Shown: positions 54,194 to 63,738, counted from the first letter of the stretch. The stretch: DNA of 64,000 nt from an uncultured Pelagibacteraceae bacterium (GCA_902609675.1 CACLST010000002.1:1-64000), one strand, 5' to 3'. Numbers and translations are program-made. The notes: generated from the letters alone by a model not told the origin.

Positions 54194-55681
54194 ATGAAAA
54201 ACATTTTTAAATTGATATCAGTTTCATTGGTATCACTATTTGTAACGTTTTCATTTGCCAATGCATCAAGTGGAGTTTTTAAATTATCTCATGATGTTGG
54301 TTTTGGAAAAGATACAAATTTAGACGCAATTACTAAAGGACGACTGTTTCAGGTAGTAATAATGACACAGAACCGTCTCGTAAGAAAAGATCTTAAAGGG
54401 GTAACATCACCTGAGCTTGCAACCGACTGGTCAGGAAATGCAGATGCTACAGAATGGACTTTTAACTTAAGAAAAGGTGTAAAATTCCATGATGGATCTG
54501 ATTTTGATGCAGAGGATGTAAAATATTCTTTGATGAGAGTTAAAGATCCTGAAATTGGTTCTCCTGCTAAGAAAAGTATGAGTGCAGTAACAGATATTGA
54601 AATTGTAGACTCACACACAGTTAAAATGAAGTTGAACACATCATTTGCAGATTTTCCACTTTTATTAACTGACTACAGACTAAGAATGATACCTAATGGA
54701 TCAGGTGATACCATTGGAAAAACTGGTATTGGAACTGGGCCTTTTATAGTTGAAAAGTTTGATGCTGAGGGAACAACAATCCTTAAAGCAAACCCAGATT
54801 ATTGGGAAGGAGCACCTAAACTTTCTGAAGTGCATGTTATAGCTATCCCAGATGGTCAAGCTAGAATTCAAGCTCTACTTACAGGTCAAATAGATATGAA
54901 TAGATATGTTCCATTCAATCAGAAAAAAATATTTGATGGTAATTCAAAGTTTAACGTTTCGGTTATACCAACAGGAAATTGGAGAGGTATGGTAATGAGA
55001 ACTGACGTTGCGCCATTTGATGACCCTAGAGTAAGAAAGGCTGTTAGAATAGCTGTAGACAGACAAGAACTAGTTGATTTAGTTATGGCTGGTGCAGCAA
55101 CAGTATCTTGTGATACTCCAGTTGCACCTTCAGATCAATATAGAATGGATAAGAAGTGTCCGCCTCAACCAGCAACTGCAAAAAAACTTCTTAAAGAAGC
55201 TGGCTATCCTGATGGTATTGATATGACAATTCACGTTTCTACGAAAGAACCAACATGGCCAACTATTGCTGAGGTTCTACAACAACAATTTGCAAAAGCT
55301 AACATAAGAGCGGATATCCAAATGACACCCTCAAAAAGTTATTGGAATGAAACTTGGATGAAAAAAGCTGTAGCAATGACACGTTGGAATGAGAGACCCG
55401 CAGACAGTATTTTGCATGAAGCTTATCATAGTGAAGCAAAATGGAACGAGTCTTTCTATAAAAGCGCATCTTTTGACAAAAATTTAGCTGAAGCTAGGGG
55501 AGAGTTAAATTTTAGCAAAAGAAAAAAAGCATATATCAATGCTCAGAAAACACTATGGGAAGAATCTGGAACTATGATTCCTTACCACGTATCTAGACTG
55601 GTTGTCACATCTTCTAAAGTGAAAAATCTAGACGAAGTTGAGTATTTCTCAATAAGATGGCACACAGTTAGTGTTGAGTAA
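54194..55681 (+). CDS. Peptide/nickel-type ABC transporter substrate-binding protein (DppA/SBP_bac_5)
   Basis: A 495-residue periplasmic binding protein with a signal peptide of about 24 residues (cleavage near ANA|SS). LATDWSGNADATEWTFNLRKGVKFHDGSDFDAEDVKYSLMR is the SBP_bac_5 family signature region in order, near residues 75-120. The family binds di- and oligopeptides, opines, glutathione, nickel or sugars. It is the first gene of a Dpp-type importer and divergent from the double-methyltransferase operon, so the ligand may be that operon's substrate. A 13-bp hairpin follows the stop codon. Confidence 0.92.
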   Translation: MKNIFKLISVSLVSLFVTFSFANASSGVFKLSHDVGFGKDTNLDAITKGRLFQVVIMTQNRLVRKDLKGVTSPELATDWSGNADATEWTFNLRKGVKFHDGSDFDAEDVKYSLMRVKDPEIGSPAKKSMSAVTDIEIVDSHTVKMKLNTSFADFPLLLTDYRLRMIPNGSGDTIGKTGIGTGPFIVEKFDAEGTTILKANPDYWEGAPKLSEVHVIAIPDGQARIQALLTGQIDMNRYVPFNQKKIFDGNSKFNVSVIPTGNWRGMVMRTDVAPFDDPRVRKAVRIAVDRQELVDLVMAGAATVSCDTPVAPSDQYRMDKKCPPQPATAKKLLKEAGYPDGIDMTIHVSTKEPTWPTIAEVLQQQFAKANIRADIQMTPSKSYWNETWMKKAVAMTRWNERPADSILHEAYHSEAKWNESFYKSASFDKNLAEARGELNFSKRKKAYINAQKTLWEESGTMIPYHVSRLVVTSSKVKNLDEVEYFSIRWHTVSVE

Positions 55682-55689
55682 TAATTTTT

Positions 55690-55721
55690 GTTTTACAGGC
55701 CTTTAAGTAGGCCTGTAAAAC
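55690..55721 (+). terminator. Strong intergenic hairpin after the DppA-type gene (attenuator)
   Basis: A perfect 13-bp stem GTTTTACAGGCCT/AGGCCTGTAAAAC encloses a 6-base loop. What follows is CTCTTTCATTTC, not a clean T-run. It may stop part of the transcription or protect the 3' end of the binding protein mRNA. The permease gene begins 43 bases later. Confidence 0.75.
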
Positions 55722-55764
55722 CTCTTTCATTTCTAAATAAATAATTTAAAATTTAAGTATTCTT

Positions 55765-56721
55765 ATGCTTTTTTTAATTATTAAAAGAATTCTATTAGGT
55801 CTAATAACCTTATTTATAGTATCTTTAATCACTTTTGTTGGAACTGAAATTTTACCTGGTGATGCTTGCACAACATATCTTGAAAGACAAGCATTTGGAG
55901 AACAATTAGAAGCTTGTTATAGAAGATTAGGTTTGAATGTTCCTGCATATGAAAGATATGTATCCTGGGCAGCAAATGCTATTCAAGGAGACTTTGGTTA
56001 TTCATTGAGTGGAGAGATGCCGATCAAAGAGGTTCTAGGGCCACGTATTAAAAATTCATTAGTTCTAGCATCAGCTGCCATTTTTATTGGTATACCGATT
56101 GCTTTAATACTAGGAATTGTAACTGCACTTTGGAGAGATAAATTGCCTGATGTAGCAATTTCAACAGTAACAATATTTGCTATGACTATTCCTGAATTTA
56201 TCAGTGCTACTCTATTAATCTTGATAATCGCAATATGGTTAGAGTGGTTACCCGGCATAGTAATTGTTCCAACTGATGTTTCATTCTTAGAATTATTACC
56301 AAATATTATTTTACCAGTAATCGCAATTGCTATGATAATGACCGCTCATATGGCGCGTATGGTGAGATCAAGTGTCATTCAAGTTATGGCAAGTGAATAT
56401 GTTCAAATGGCAATCTTAAAAGGTGTTCCCTATTGGAAAATGGTTTTTAAACATGTTTTACCAAATGCTTTGTTGCCAGCTATTAATGTTGTAGCTTTAA
56501 CAATTGCATGGCTTTTAGGTGGTGTTGTTGTAACTGAGGTTGTATTTAATTATCCTGGTCTTGGAAGGCTTGTTATAGAATCTATTTCAAATAGAGATTT
56601 GCCTACAGTTCAAGCATTAGCAATAATTCTTGCATCTATATATGTTAGTATAAATTTATTGGCAGACCTAATGACACTTATGCTTAATCCAAGATTAAAG
56701 ACATTACAGATAAGAAAATAA
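55765..56721 (+). CDS. ABC transporter permease (DppB-like)
   Basis: A 318-residue permease with six helices. The N-terminus (LFLIIKRILLGLITLFIVSLITF) and the coupling loop YVQMAILKGVPYWKMVFKHVLPNALLP near residue 212 are standard for DppB/OppB. The periplasmic loop contains CTTYLERQAFGEQLEACYRRLGLN with two cysteines. It is followed one base later by the DppC-like gene. It forms the membrane pore with DppC and is powered by the fused ATPase at 57619. Confidence 0.92.
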   Translation: MLFLIIKRILLGLITLFIVSLITFVGTEILPGDACTTYLERQAFGEQLEACYRRLGLNVPAYERYVSWAANAIQGDFGYSLSGEMPIKEVLGPRIKNSLVLASAAIFIGIPIALILGIVTALWRDKLPDVAISTVTIFAMTIPEFISATLLILIIAIWLEWLPGIVIVPTDVSFLELLPNIILPVIAIAMIMTAHMARMVRSSVIQVMASEYVQMAILKGVPYWKMVFKHVLPNALLPAINVVALTIAWLLGGVVVTEVVFNYPGLGRLVIESISNRDLPTVQALAIILASIYVSINLLADLMTLMLNPRLKTLQIRK

Positions 56722-56722
56722 T

Positions 56723-57616
56723 ATGAAATTAGATAATATTTATCAGGAAGAAAAGAAAAGCAACTTCGCGAAGGTCTCCGAGATAATAATTACAATGGCC
56801 TCAAGACCGTCAGGATTTATTGGTTTAAGTATATTAATTTTCCACGTAATACTTGCATTTATTAGTCCTTATATTGCACCATATGATTTTAAAGCCATAA
56901 ATCCAACTTTAATGCTACAGGCTCCTTCGGCTGAGTATTGGTTTGGAACAGATGATCTTGGAAGAGATGTTTTTACTAGAACAATTTTAGGTGGAAGGAC
57001 AGCTTTAACAATTACTTTTTTTGGATCTTTGATAGCACTACTTTGGGGTGGTCTATTAGGAATTTTTTGTGGATTAGTTGGTGGAAAAACTGACGATATT
57101 GTGATGAGAATTGTTGATGCATTTTTATCTATACCTTGGATATTAGCAATGTTGTTAATTGTGTCTTTGTTAGGTACATCAACTGAAGTATTAATACCTG
57201 CTTTGGGTTTCTTTTATGGCAAAGGAATTGTGAGAGTAGCAAGAGCTGCAACCCATGATGTTATTGCAAAAGACTTTATTGTATCTGCTAGAGCAAGAGG
57301 TCACAGTAATTTTTCAATAATATGGTTTGAAATAATTCCAAATGTAAGAGATGCAATTTTGGTGGAAGGTGCAATGAGATGGTCATGGATGCTACTTGGC
57401 TTTAGTTCTTTGTCATTCCTAGGTTTTGGTGTTAGTCCTCCAACTCCAGATTGGGGATTGATGATATCAAATGCCAGAGGTTTAATGTCTTTTGCTTATT
57501 GGTCGGTGATAGCTCCAATTGTTGGTTTAAGCAGCTTAATAATTGGCATCAATTTGACAGCTGATGCTTTCGCTAAAGCATTAGGTATAGATAGATCAAC
57601 AAAAGCGCCTGTTTAA
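56723..57616 (+). CDS. ABC transporter permease (DppC-like)
   Basis: A 297-residue permease. After the first helix (GLSILIFHVILAFISPYIAPYD), FGTDDLGRDVFTRTILGGRTAL is the DppC/OppC family signature. The coupling loop is DFIVSARARGHSNFSIIWFEIIPN near residue 195. PDWGLMISNARGLM near residue 253 is also typical. It is spaced 1 base from the DppB gene and 2 bases from the ATPase gene, so one transcript is likely. Confidence 0.92.
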   Translation: MKLDNIYQEEKKSNFAKVSEIIITMASRPSGFIGLSILIFHVILAFISPYIAPYDFKAINPTLMLQAPSAEYWFGTDDLGRDVFTRTILGGRTALTITFFGSLIALLWGGLLGIFCGLVGGKTDDIVMRIVDAFLSIPWILAMLLIVSLLGTSTEVLIPALGFFYGKGIVRVARAATHDVIAKDFIVSARARGHSNFSIIWFEIIPNVRDAILVEGAMRWSWMLLGFSSLSFLGFGVSPPTPDWGLMISNARGLMSFAYWSVIAPIVGLSSLIIGINLTADAFAKALGIDRSTKAPV

Positions 57617-57618
57617 AA

Positions 57619-59646
57619 ATGACTGAAATAATTCAAAAAGTAAAAAATTTATCTATTGGTTTTAAAAGTAAAAAAGGAGAAGAGATTTTAATATTAAGAA
57701 ACATAAGCACAAATATTAAAAAAGGTGAAACCGTTGGTATTGTTGGAGAGTCTGGATCTGGAAAAAGCACTCTTGCACTTGCAATGATGGGGTATGTTAA
57801 GCATGGTCTCTATACTATTGGTGGAGAATGTGAATTCAATTCATCAAATCTTTTAAAAATGAAAAACAGAGATTTGGAAAAAATCAGAGGTAGGAAAATC
57901 GCAATGATACCACAAAATGCTGGACAGGCATTAACACCAAATTTAAAAATAGGTTATCAAATTGATGAGGCATTACAGTTGCATTCTGATTTAAAGGAGG
58001 AGGAAAGAGAGAAAAAAATTTCTGAATTGTTAAATAAAGTGAGACTTCCTTCCCCAGAAACAATTGCTCTTCGATATCCTCATGAACTTTCAGGTGGACA
58101 ACAACAAAGAGTTGCTGTTGCAATGGCATTAGCTGGAACTCCTGACCTTTTACTGTTGGACGAACCTACCACTGGCCTAGACGTAACAACACAAGCTCAC
58201 GTTTTAGAACTGCTTAATTTCATTGCCAAAGACACTGGAACATCAATGGTTTATGTGAGCCATGACCTAGGAGCAATAGCTCAAGTAAGTGACCGTATTA
58301 TTGTAATGTACTCTGGTGAAATAGTTTTAGAGGGCCCCTCTAGAGATATTCTTAAAAAACCAATTCATCCGTATACATATGGTTTGCTTAAATCTATACC
58401 AAAATTATCACTAGCAGGGCTTCCACAATCAATGCCTGGTAGCCAACCTCAACCTGGAACAATGTATAGAGGCTGCAGTTTCTTTGATAGGTGCGATTTT
58501 TCAGAAGAAAAATGTAAAAATAACTCTCCTAAACTTGAGTACTTAGAAGATTTAAACACAAGTGTTAGATGTTTTAATTATAAGAGTTTAGTGAATGACA
58601 GTCAGGTTAATCAAACCGTTAATAAAATTAAGACGAGTTTGCAGGATAAAGAAATATTAAGCCTTTCAGAAGTTTCAATAAGTTACGCTAAGCAAAAACT
58701 TTTAGATCAAGTGTTAAATAGAATTTCTGACGATAATCCAACTGTAAAAGATATTAATATTAATATTAAGAAGGGCGAAACTATAGCTCTTGTTGGAGAG
58801 TCAGGTAGCGGAAAGTCAACAATTCTTAAATCTATTGCTGGGTTACTCAGAACCAAAGGTGGAATAATAAAATTTGATCAAAATAGAAATTTATCGTCTG
58901 ACCTCAAAGAGAGAGATCCTAATGATTTAAGAATTATTCAATTAATTTTTCAAAATCCAGATGAGTCTTTAAACCCAAACCATACTGTTGAAGAAATAAT
59001 AGCGCAACCATTAAAATTATATTTTGGTTTAAAGAGTGATGAATTAAAAAAAAATATTATAGATCTATTACAAAAAGTAAGACTTGGAGAATTTTATATG
59101 TCCAGGTACCCCAGACAATTATCTGGTGGTGAAAAACAGAGAGTTGCAGTAGCAAGAGCCTTTGCAGCTAAACCAGATATTATATTATGTGATGAGGTAA
59201 CATCTGCATTAGATGTATCAGTTCAAGCAGCTGTATTAAATTTGCTACAACAACTTAAAGAAGATTTTGGAACTACATATATATTTGTTTCGCATGATTT
59301 AGCTGTCGTAAGAGCTATAAGTGATAGAGTTGCTGTTCTTTATCAAGGAAGATTGTGTGAAGTGGGACCATCAAAAGATGTTTATCAATTTCCATCACAC
59401 CCTTATACAGAGGTTTTATTAGGAGCAGTGTTGGAACCAGATCCAGATATCAAACCAAAATTAGTTGCTGAGGATATTGTAGAAGAAAAGCCACCTCAAA
59501 AAGGATGTAGTTTTCAAGGGAGATGTTCAAGAATATTAGGTGATATTTGTAAGAGTGAGGTACCACCTTGGCAAATAACTAACAGTGGAAACTCTATCAG
59601 ATGCCACATACCATTAAAAGAATTACAGAAAGACCAAATTAATTAA
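57619..59646 (+). CDS. Fused dual ATP-binding protein of Dpp-type importer (DppD-DppF)
   Basis: A 675-residue protein with two ATPase domains. Each has Walker A GESGSGKST (near residues 40 and 393) and its own signature: LSGGQQQRVAVAMAL in the first and LSGGEKQRVAVARAF in the second. Each is followed by an oligopeptide-transporter C-terminal region with cysteines (RGCSFFDRCDF and KGCSFQGRCS), where an iron-sulfur cluster can sit in family members. In many bacteria these are separate DppD and DppF genes. The fusion gives a one-chain ATPase for the importer. Confidence 0.92.
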   Translation: MTEIIQKVKNLSIGFKSKKGEEILILRNISTNIKKGETVGIVGESGSGKSTLALAMMGYVKHGLYTIGGECEFNSSNLLKMKNRDLEKIRGRKIAMIPQNAGQALTPNLKIGYQIDEALQLHSDLKEEEREKKISELLNKVRLPSPETIALRYPHELSGGQQQRVAVAMALAGTPDLLLLDEPTTGLDVTTQAHVLELLNFIAKDTGTSMVYVSHDLGAIAQVSDRIIVMYSGEIVLEGPSRDILKKPIHPYTYGLLKSIPKLSLAGLPQSMPGSQPQPGTMYRGCSFFDRCDFSEEKCKNNSPKLEYLEDLNTSVRCFNYKSLVNDSQVNQTVNKIKTSLQDKEILSLSEVSISYAKQKLLDQVLNRISDDNPTVKDININIKKGETIALVGESGSGKSTILKSIAGLLRTKGGIIKFDQNRNLSSDLKERDPNDLRIIQLIFQNPDESLNPNHTVEEIIAQPLKLYFGLKSDELKKNIIDLLQKVRLGEFYMSRYPRQLSGGEKQRVAVARAFAAKPDIILCDEVTSALDVSVQAAVLNLLQQLKEDFGTTYIFVSHDLAVVRAISDRVAVLYQGRLCEVGPSKDVYQFPSHPYTEVLLGAVLEPDPDIKPKLVAEDIVEEKPPQKGCSFQGRCSRILGDICKSEVPPWQITNSGNSIRCHIPLKELQKDQIN

Positions 59647-59678
59647 AGTTTTATATTTATTATTTTAAATTTGCATTC

Positions 59679-59700
59679 AAGTATGTTTAAATACATACTT
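59679..59700. promoter_or_regulatory. Palindrome directly upstream of bioY (candidate biotin-linked operator)
   Basis: Perfect 8-base inverted arms AAGTATGT and ACATACTT are separated by 6 bases. The right arm ends one base before the likely ATG of bioY (59702). It does not match the TTATAGATAA-type site known for the alphaproteobacterial regulator BioR. No Shine-Dalgarno is seen in the same interval. Either a repressor operator or an RNA hairpin could be meant. Confidence 0.45.
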
Positions 59701-59701
59701 G

Positions 59702-60265
59702 ATGAAAAATAATTCTACTTTGATTAAAAATTTATTATCTGATTTTAGAATAAATATTTATTTTCAGAATATTTCTTTGATGTTAATAGGTACACTTATC
59801 CTAGCTTTTTCATCAAAAGTTCAAGTTCCATTTTGGCCAGTTCCAATGACGATGCAAACTTTTGCAGTTTTCATAATTGGAATGACATTTGGTTCAAAAT
59901 TAGCGTTTTTTACACTTTTATTATATCTCTTTGAAGGAGCTATTGGGTTTCCAGTTTTTGCAAAAGGGGGAGGTTTAATTTATTTAACAGGTCCTACAGC
60001 TGGCTATCTTTATGGAATGACTATTGCAGCTGGCGTTATTGGTTATTTAGCAGAAAGAAATTTTAACGACTCTTATATCAAAAGTTTATTTTCTCTTTTG
60101 CTAGCAACTTTCATAATTTTTGTTTTTGGGGTGGGTTATTTGGGCTCAGTTATCGGTTATGAAAAGGCTTTAGCTGGTGGTCTATATCCTTTTTTACCAA
60201 GTGAATTATTCAAAATTGCTCTAGCAGTGGCAATAATTCCATCAATTACAAAAATAATTAAATAA
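59702..60265 (+). CDS. bioY: Biotin transporter BioY (S component)
   Basis: A 187-residue membrane protein with about six hydrophobic segments. VQVPFWPVPMTMQTFAVFIIG near residue 40 and GGGLIYLTGPTAGYLYG near residue 90 are the BioY signatures. It is the substrate-binding S component of an ECF-type biotin importer; no EcfA/T genes are present here, and BioY alone can work in some bacteria. I prefer the ATG at 59702 over the TTG one codon earlier. A palindrome lies directly upstream. SAR11 cells often depend on external vitamins, so scavenging is likely. Confidence 0.92.
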   Translation: MKNNSTLIKNLLSDFRINIYFQNISLMLIGTLILAFSSKVQVPFWPVPMTMQTFAVFIIGMTFGSKLAFFTLLLYLFEGAIGFPVFAKGGGLIYLTGPTAGYLYGMTIAAGVIGYLAERNFNDSYIKSLFSLLLATFIIFVFGVGYLGSVIGYEKALAGGLYPFLPSELFKIALAVAIIPSITKIIK

Positions 60266-60336
60266 TAATATTAAAATATTTAATGGCTTTAAGTTGCTCT
60301 TGAATAAATTTTTCATTATAAACTTTTATTCTCATT

Positions 60337-62559
60337 ATGAAAATTAACAAAGTAGTAGTTATAGGGTCAGGCACAATGGGTAGTGGAATCGCTGCTCAAT
60401 TATGTAATGCAAATGTTCCGGTAACATTGTTAGACTTAACCACTGAAATTTCTGAAAAAGCTAGAGAGAGAATTTTAAAGTCTAGACCTCCTTTATTAAT
60501 AGATAAGTCAAAAATAAATAATATAAATGTTGGAAATATAAATGACAATTTCAATCAAGTTGGTGAAGCAGACTGGATAGTTGAAGCTGTCGTTGAGAGA
60601 ATTGATATTAAACACAATATTTATGAAAAAATTTTTAAAGAAAGAAAAAAAGGATCAATAGTATCTTCAAACACATCTTCTATTCCAATTAAAGTTCTTT
60701 CAGAAAAACTCTCCGATGAGGAAAAAAAAGATTTTTGTATAACTCACTTCTTTAATCCAGTGAGATATATGGATTTGTTAGAAATTGTAAAAAATGAATA
60801 TAATGATTTAGATCAAATAAACTCACTTAAAAGTTTTTGTGAAAAAGATTTAGGAAAAGGAGCATTAATCTGTAATGATACTCCAGGATTTTTAGGAAAT
60901 AGAATTGGTGTCTACGCTATGCAAGTGGCTATGACTGAAGCTTTTAAAATGAAATTAACAATTGAAGAAGCTGATGCCGTTTTTGGAAGACCAATGGGAA
61001 TACCAAAAACAGGTGTTTTTGGACTTTATGATTTAATTGGAATTGATTTGATGGCTGATGTTTTAAAAAGTTTTATAAAAGAACTTCCAGAAACTGATGA
61101 TTTTCAAGTTGTGGCGAAGGAAATACCATTAGTTAAAAAACTAATAGAAACTGGGTATACCGGAAGAAAAGGAAAAGGTGGTTTCTATAGAATGAATAAG
61201 TCTGATAATAAAAAAATTCTAGAAGGTATAAGCTTAGAAACAGGTGAATATTCACTATCTAAAAAGTTCAATTTAGGATCAGAAAAAATGGATATTGTTG
61301 GTCTTATAAATAGAAAAGATAAATATGGTGAATACGCCTGGTCTGTAATTTCAAAAATTATTAAATATGCATCATCTTTAGTTCCAGGTATTACAGATAA
61401 ATTTAATGATATCGACGAAGCAATGAGACTAGGGTTTAACTGGTCTAAGGGACCTTTTGAAATGTTAAAAGAAATTGGTGTTAAGGATTTTTTTGAGAGA
61501 ATAGATGCATTTGAAAATAATAAGTTTCTTGAAAACTTATCTCAAAGTAAAGACGAAAACTTTTATGGTGAAAGACAACAATACACTGATTTAGAAACTT
61601 TAGGTAAAATAAAACCAAAGGCCATTAAATTAGATAAAAATAACTCTGCTGAAACCTATAGATTTGACGACTTTAATATTGTTGAATTCACTACTAAGGC
61701 TAATGCTTTAGATTACGACTCGATGGATAGCTTAAAAAATGCAACTGACAAACCTTTAATTATAATAAATGAGGCGATGCAGTTTTCAGCAGGTGTGAAC
61801 TTGTCTTACACAATGAATTTTGCAGATAAAGGAGATTTTAAATCTATTGAAAAGTTTGTTAAATATTTTCAGGAGACTTGTAAACATTTAAAATATTCTA
61901 AGTATCCAGTTGTATCAGCGCCATCAGGGTTGGCATTGGGTGGTGGTTTTGAAGTTTTATGTCAAAGTAACTTTGTTGCGTCCCATACAAACATTGTAGT
62001 TGGCTTAGTCGAGACTATGGTTGGATTAATTCCAGCAGGTGGAGGATGTAAAGAAATGCTTTGGAGATGGTCTCAAACTGAAGAAGCTAAAAATGATCCT
62101 GATTATGCTTCTTTAAAAGTATTTGATATTATTGGATATGCTAAAACTGCTACATCACCAATTGAAGCTGAGCCTTTAAAATATTTAAGACCAGAGGATA
62201 AAAAAATTATGAGTAGAAATAGTTTATTACAGGTTTCTAAAGAGATAATTCAAAATAATAAAGATTTTTCTCCCCCAGAGGAATGTACATTTAAACTGTC
62301 AGGAAAAAGCGTTTATGACAAAATGGTAAAAATGTTAGAAAAATTATACAATGAAAAAATTATTCTTGATCATGGCATGGAAGTTGGAAAAGAACTAGCA
62401 AAAGTATTGAGTGGTGGAGATACTGCTTTAGAAAAAACCTTATCAGAGGATGATTTATATAAATTAGAGTTAGATGCATTTATGAAGCTAATTGAGACAG
62501 AAAAAACTCAACAAAGAATTAAACATACATTGAAAACTGGTAAACCTCTGGTAAACTAA
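60337..62559 (+). CDS. Fused 3-hydroxyacyl-CoA dehydrogenase / enoyl-CoA hydratase (HAD-ECH order)
   Basis: A 740-residue bifunctional beta-oxidation enzyme. The NAD-binding domain comes first (VVIGSGTMGSGIAAQL at residues 7-22, then HFFNPVRYMDLLEIV and NDTPGFLGNRIG). The enoyl-CoA hydratase part follows in the C-terminal half (GLALGGGFEVLCQSNFVAS and LVETMVGLIPAGGGCKEML). This order is the reverse of FadB/FadJ and like FadN-type proteins. It converts enoyl-CoA to 3-ketoacyl-CoA. The thiolase at 46599-47723 could complete the cycle but is far away and divergent. It precedes a small membrane protein gene by 4 bases. Confidence 0.9.
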   Translation: MKINKVVVIGSGTMGSGIAAQLCNANVPVTLLDLTTEISEKARERILKSRPPLLIDKSKINNINVGNINDNFNQVGEADWIVEAVVERIDIKHNIYEKIFKERKKGSIVSSNTSSIPIKVLSEKLSDEEKKDFCITHFFNPVRYMDLLEIVKNEYNDLDQINSLKSFCEKDLGKGALICNDTPGFLGNRIGVYAMQVAMTEAFKMKLTIEEADAVFGRPMGIPKTGVFGLYDLIGIDLMADVLKSFIKELPETDDFQVVAKEIPLVKKLIETGYTGRKGKGGFYRMNKSDNKKILEGISLETGEYSLSKKFNLGSEKMDIVGLINRKDKYGEYAWSVISKIIKYASSLVPGITDKFNDIDEAMRLGFNWSKGPFEMLKEIGVKDFFERIDAFENNKFLENLSQSKDENFYGERQQYTDLETLGKIKPKAIKLDKNNSAETYRFDDFNIVEFTTKANALDYDSMDSLKNATDKPLIIINEAMQFSAGVNLSYTMNFADKGDFKSIEKFVKYFQETCKHLKYSKYPVVSAPSGLALGGGFEVLCQSNFVASHTNIVVGLVETMVGLIPAGGGCKEMLWRWSQTEEAKNDPDYASLKVFDIIGYAKTATSPIEAEPLKYLRPEDKKIMSRNSLLQVSKEIIQNNKDFSPPEECTFKLSGKSVYDKMVKMLEKLYNEKIILDHGMEVGKELAKVLSGGDTALEKTLSEDDLYKLELDAFMKLIETEKTQQRIKHTLKTGKPLVN

Positions 62560-62563
62560 CATC

Positions 62564-62785
62564 ATGGCAAATAGACCAACAAAAAAACAAGTAGACAACG
62601 CAACAAAAATTCTAATTTCTTGGAAGAAAAAAATGCCATTTTATTATGCTGCAGCTATTATAATTGCTCTAATAATAATTCTAGTTTCTTCAAATTCGAA
62701 TAAAGAGCTTTCTATGCATCAAAAAAATATCAATGATTTTAAAAAAGCAGCTGAATTTATTCATAAAAATAGCTCTAAAAATTGA
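62564..62785 (+). CDS. Small single-pass membrane protein, unknown function
   Basis: A 73-residue protein with a basic N-terminus (RPTKKQ), one hydrophobic helix (YYAAAIIIALIIILVS, about residues 28-43) and a polar C-terminus. I do not recognise a family. It lies 4 bases after the fused beta-oxidation gene. Its TGA stop overlaps the TTG start of the agmatinase-family gene (TTGA), so it is probably co-translated with both. The tight spacing argues that it is real rather than chance. Confidence 0.6.
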   Translation: MANRPTKKQVDNATKILISWKKKMPFYYAAAIIIALIIILVSSNSNKELSMHQKNINDFKKAAEFIHKNSSKN

Positions 62786-63738
62786 AAGATAAAAATAAAA
62801 AACCAATCCAACCAGTAAGTGGAACAAAAGTACCAAGATATGCGGGACCATCAACCTTCGCTAGATTGCCAGAATTAAGAGATGTTGAAAGTTGTGATGT
62901 TGCAATTGTAGGAGTTCCTTTTGACTCTGGAACTAGTTACAGGCCTGGAGCACGATTTGGACCCCAAAGTATAAGACAAGCTTCAAGACATTTGAGAACA
63001 AATTATCACCCAAGTTATGATGTTGAACCATTTAAAGTGCAACAAGTTGCGGATGCAGGGGATATAGCCTGTAATCCTTTTAATATTGATGAGGCTATAA
63101 AACAAATAGAAGTTGGTGCTACAGATATTTTAAATAAAGTAGGAGGGATTATTAGTCTTGGCGGTGATCATACAATAGCTGTTCCATTGCTTAGAGCAAT
63201 TAATAAAAAGAATAAAGGTCCAGTTTCATTAGTCCATTTCGATGCTCATCTAGATACTTGGGATACTTATTTTGGAGCACCTTATACACATGGTACACCA
63301 TTTAGGAGAGCTAGAGAGGAAAATTTATTTTTAGATGATGCGTCAATGCACGTTGGAATAAGAGGGCCTCTTTATAGTAGAGAAGATATCAAAAATGATG
63401 AAAGTTTTGGTTTTAAAATAATCCATTGTGATGAATTTCAAACGGAAGGTATAGACAAAATAGTTGAGAGAATTAGAAACAGAGTAGGAGACAATTCCTT
63501 ATATATGTCGATAGACATTGACGTCTTAGATCCAGCTTTTGCTCCTGGAACTGGTACACCCGAGATAGCAGGTATGACTACGAGAGAAATTGTAAATGTT
63601 ATTAGAGGATTGTCAGGCTTAAACTTAGTTTCAGCTGATGTTGTTGAGGTAGCACCAGCATATGATCATGCAGAAGTAACTTCTTTAGCAGCTGCTACAA
63701 TTGTTTATGAATTGACAAATTTGTTTGCAAAAGCCTAA
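62782..63738 (+). CDS. Agmatinase/ureohydrolase-family protein (SpeB-like)
   Basis: A 318-residue manganese-dependent ureohydrolase. Metal ligands are in LGGDHTI, HFDAHLDTW and SIDIDVLDPAFAPGTGTPE, all intact. It would hydrolyse a guanidino compound such as agmatine or guanidinobutyrate to urea plus amine. The start is TTG at 62782, overlapping the stop of the small membrane protein; no good ATG lies nearby. It is followed 19 bases later by an aldehyde dehydrogenase, a pairing that suits polyamine or guanidinobutyrate breakdown. The exact substrate is open. Confidence 0.9.
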   Translation: MKDKNKKPIQPVSGTKVPRYAGPSTFARLPELRDVESCDVAIVGVPFDSGTSYRPGARFGPQSIRQASRHLRTNYHPSYDVEPFKVQQVADAGDIACNPFNIDEAIKQIEVGATDILNKVGGIISLGGDHTIAVPLLRAINKKNKGPVSLVHFDAHLDTWDTYFGAPYTHGTPFRRAREENLFLDDASMHVGIRGPLYSREDIKNDESFGFKIIHCDEFQTEGIDKIVERIRNRVGDNSLYMSIDIDVLDPAFAPGTGTPEIAGMTTREIVNVIRGLSGLNLVSADVVEVAPAYDHAEVTSLAAATIVYELTNLFAKA

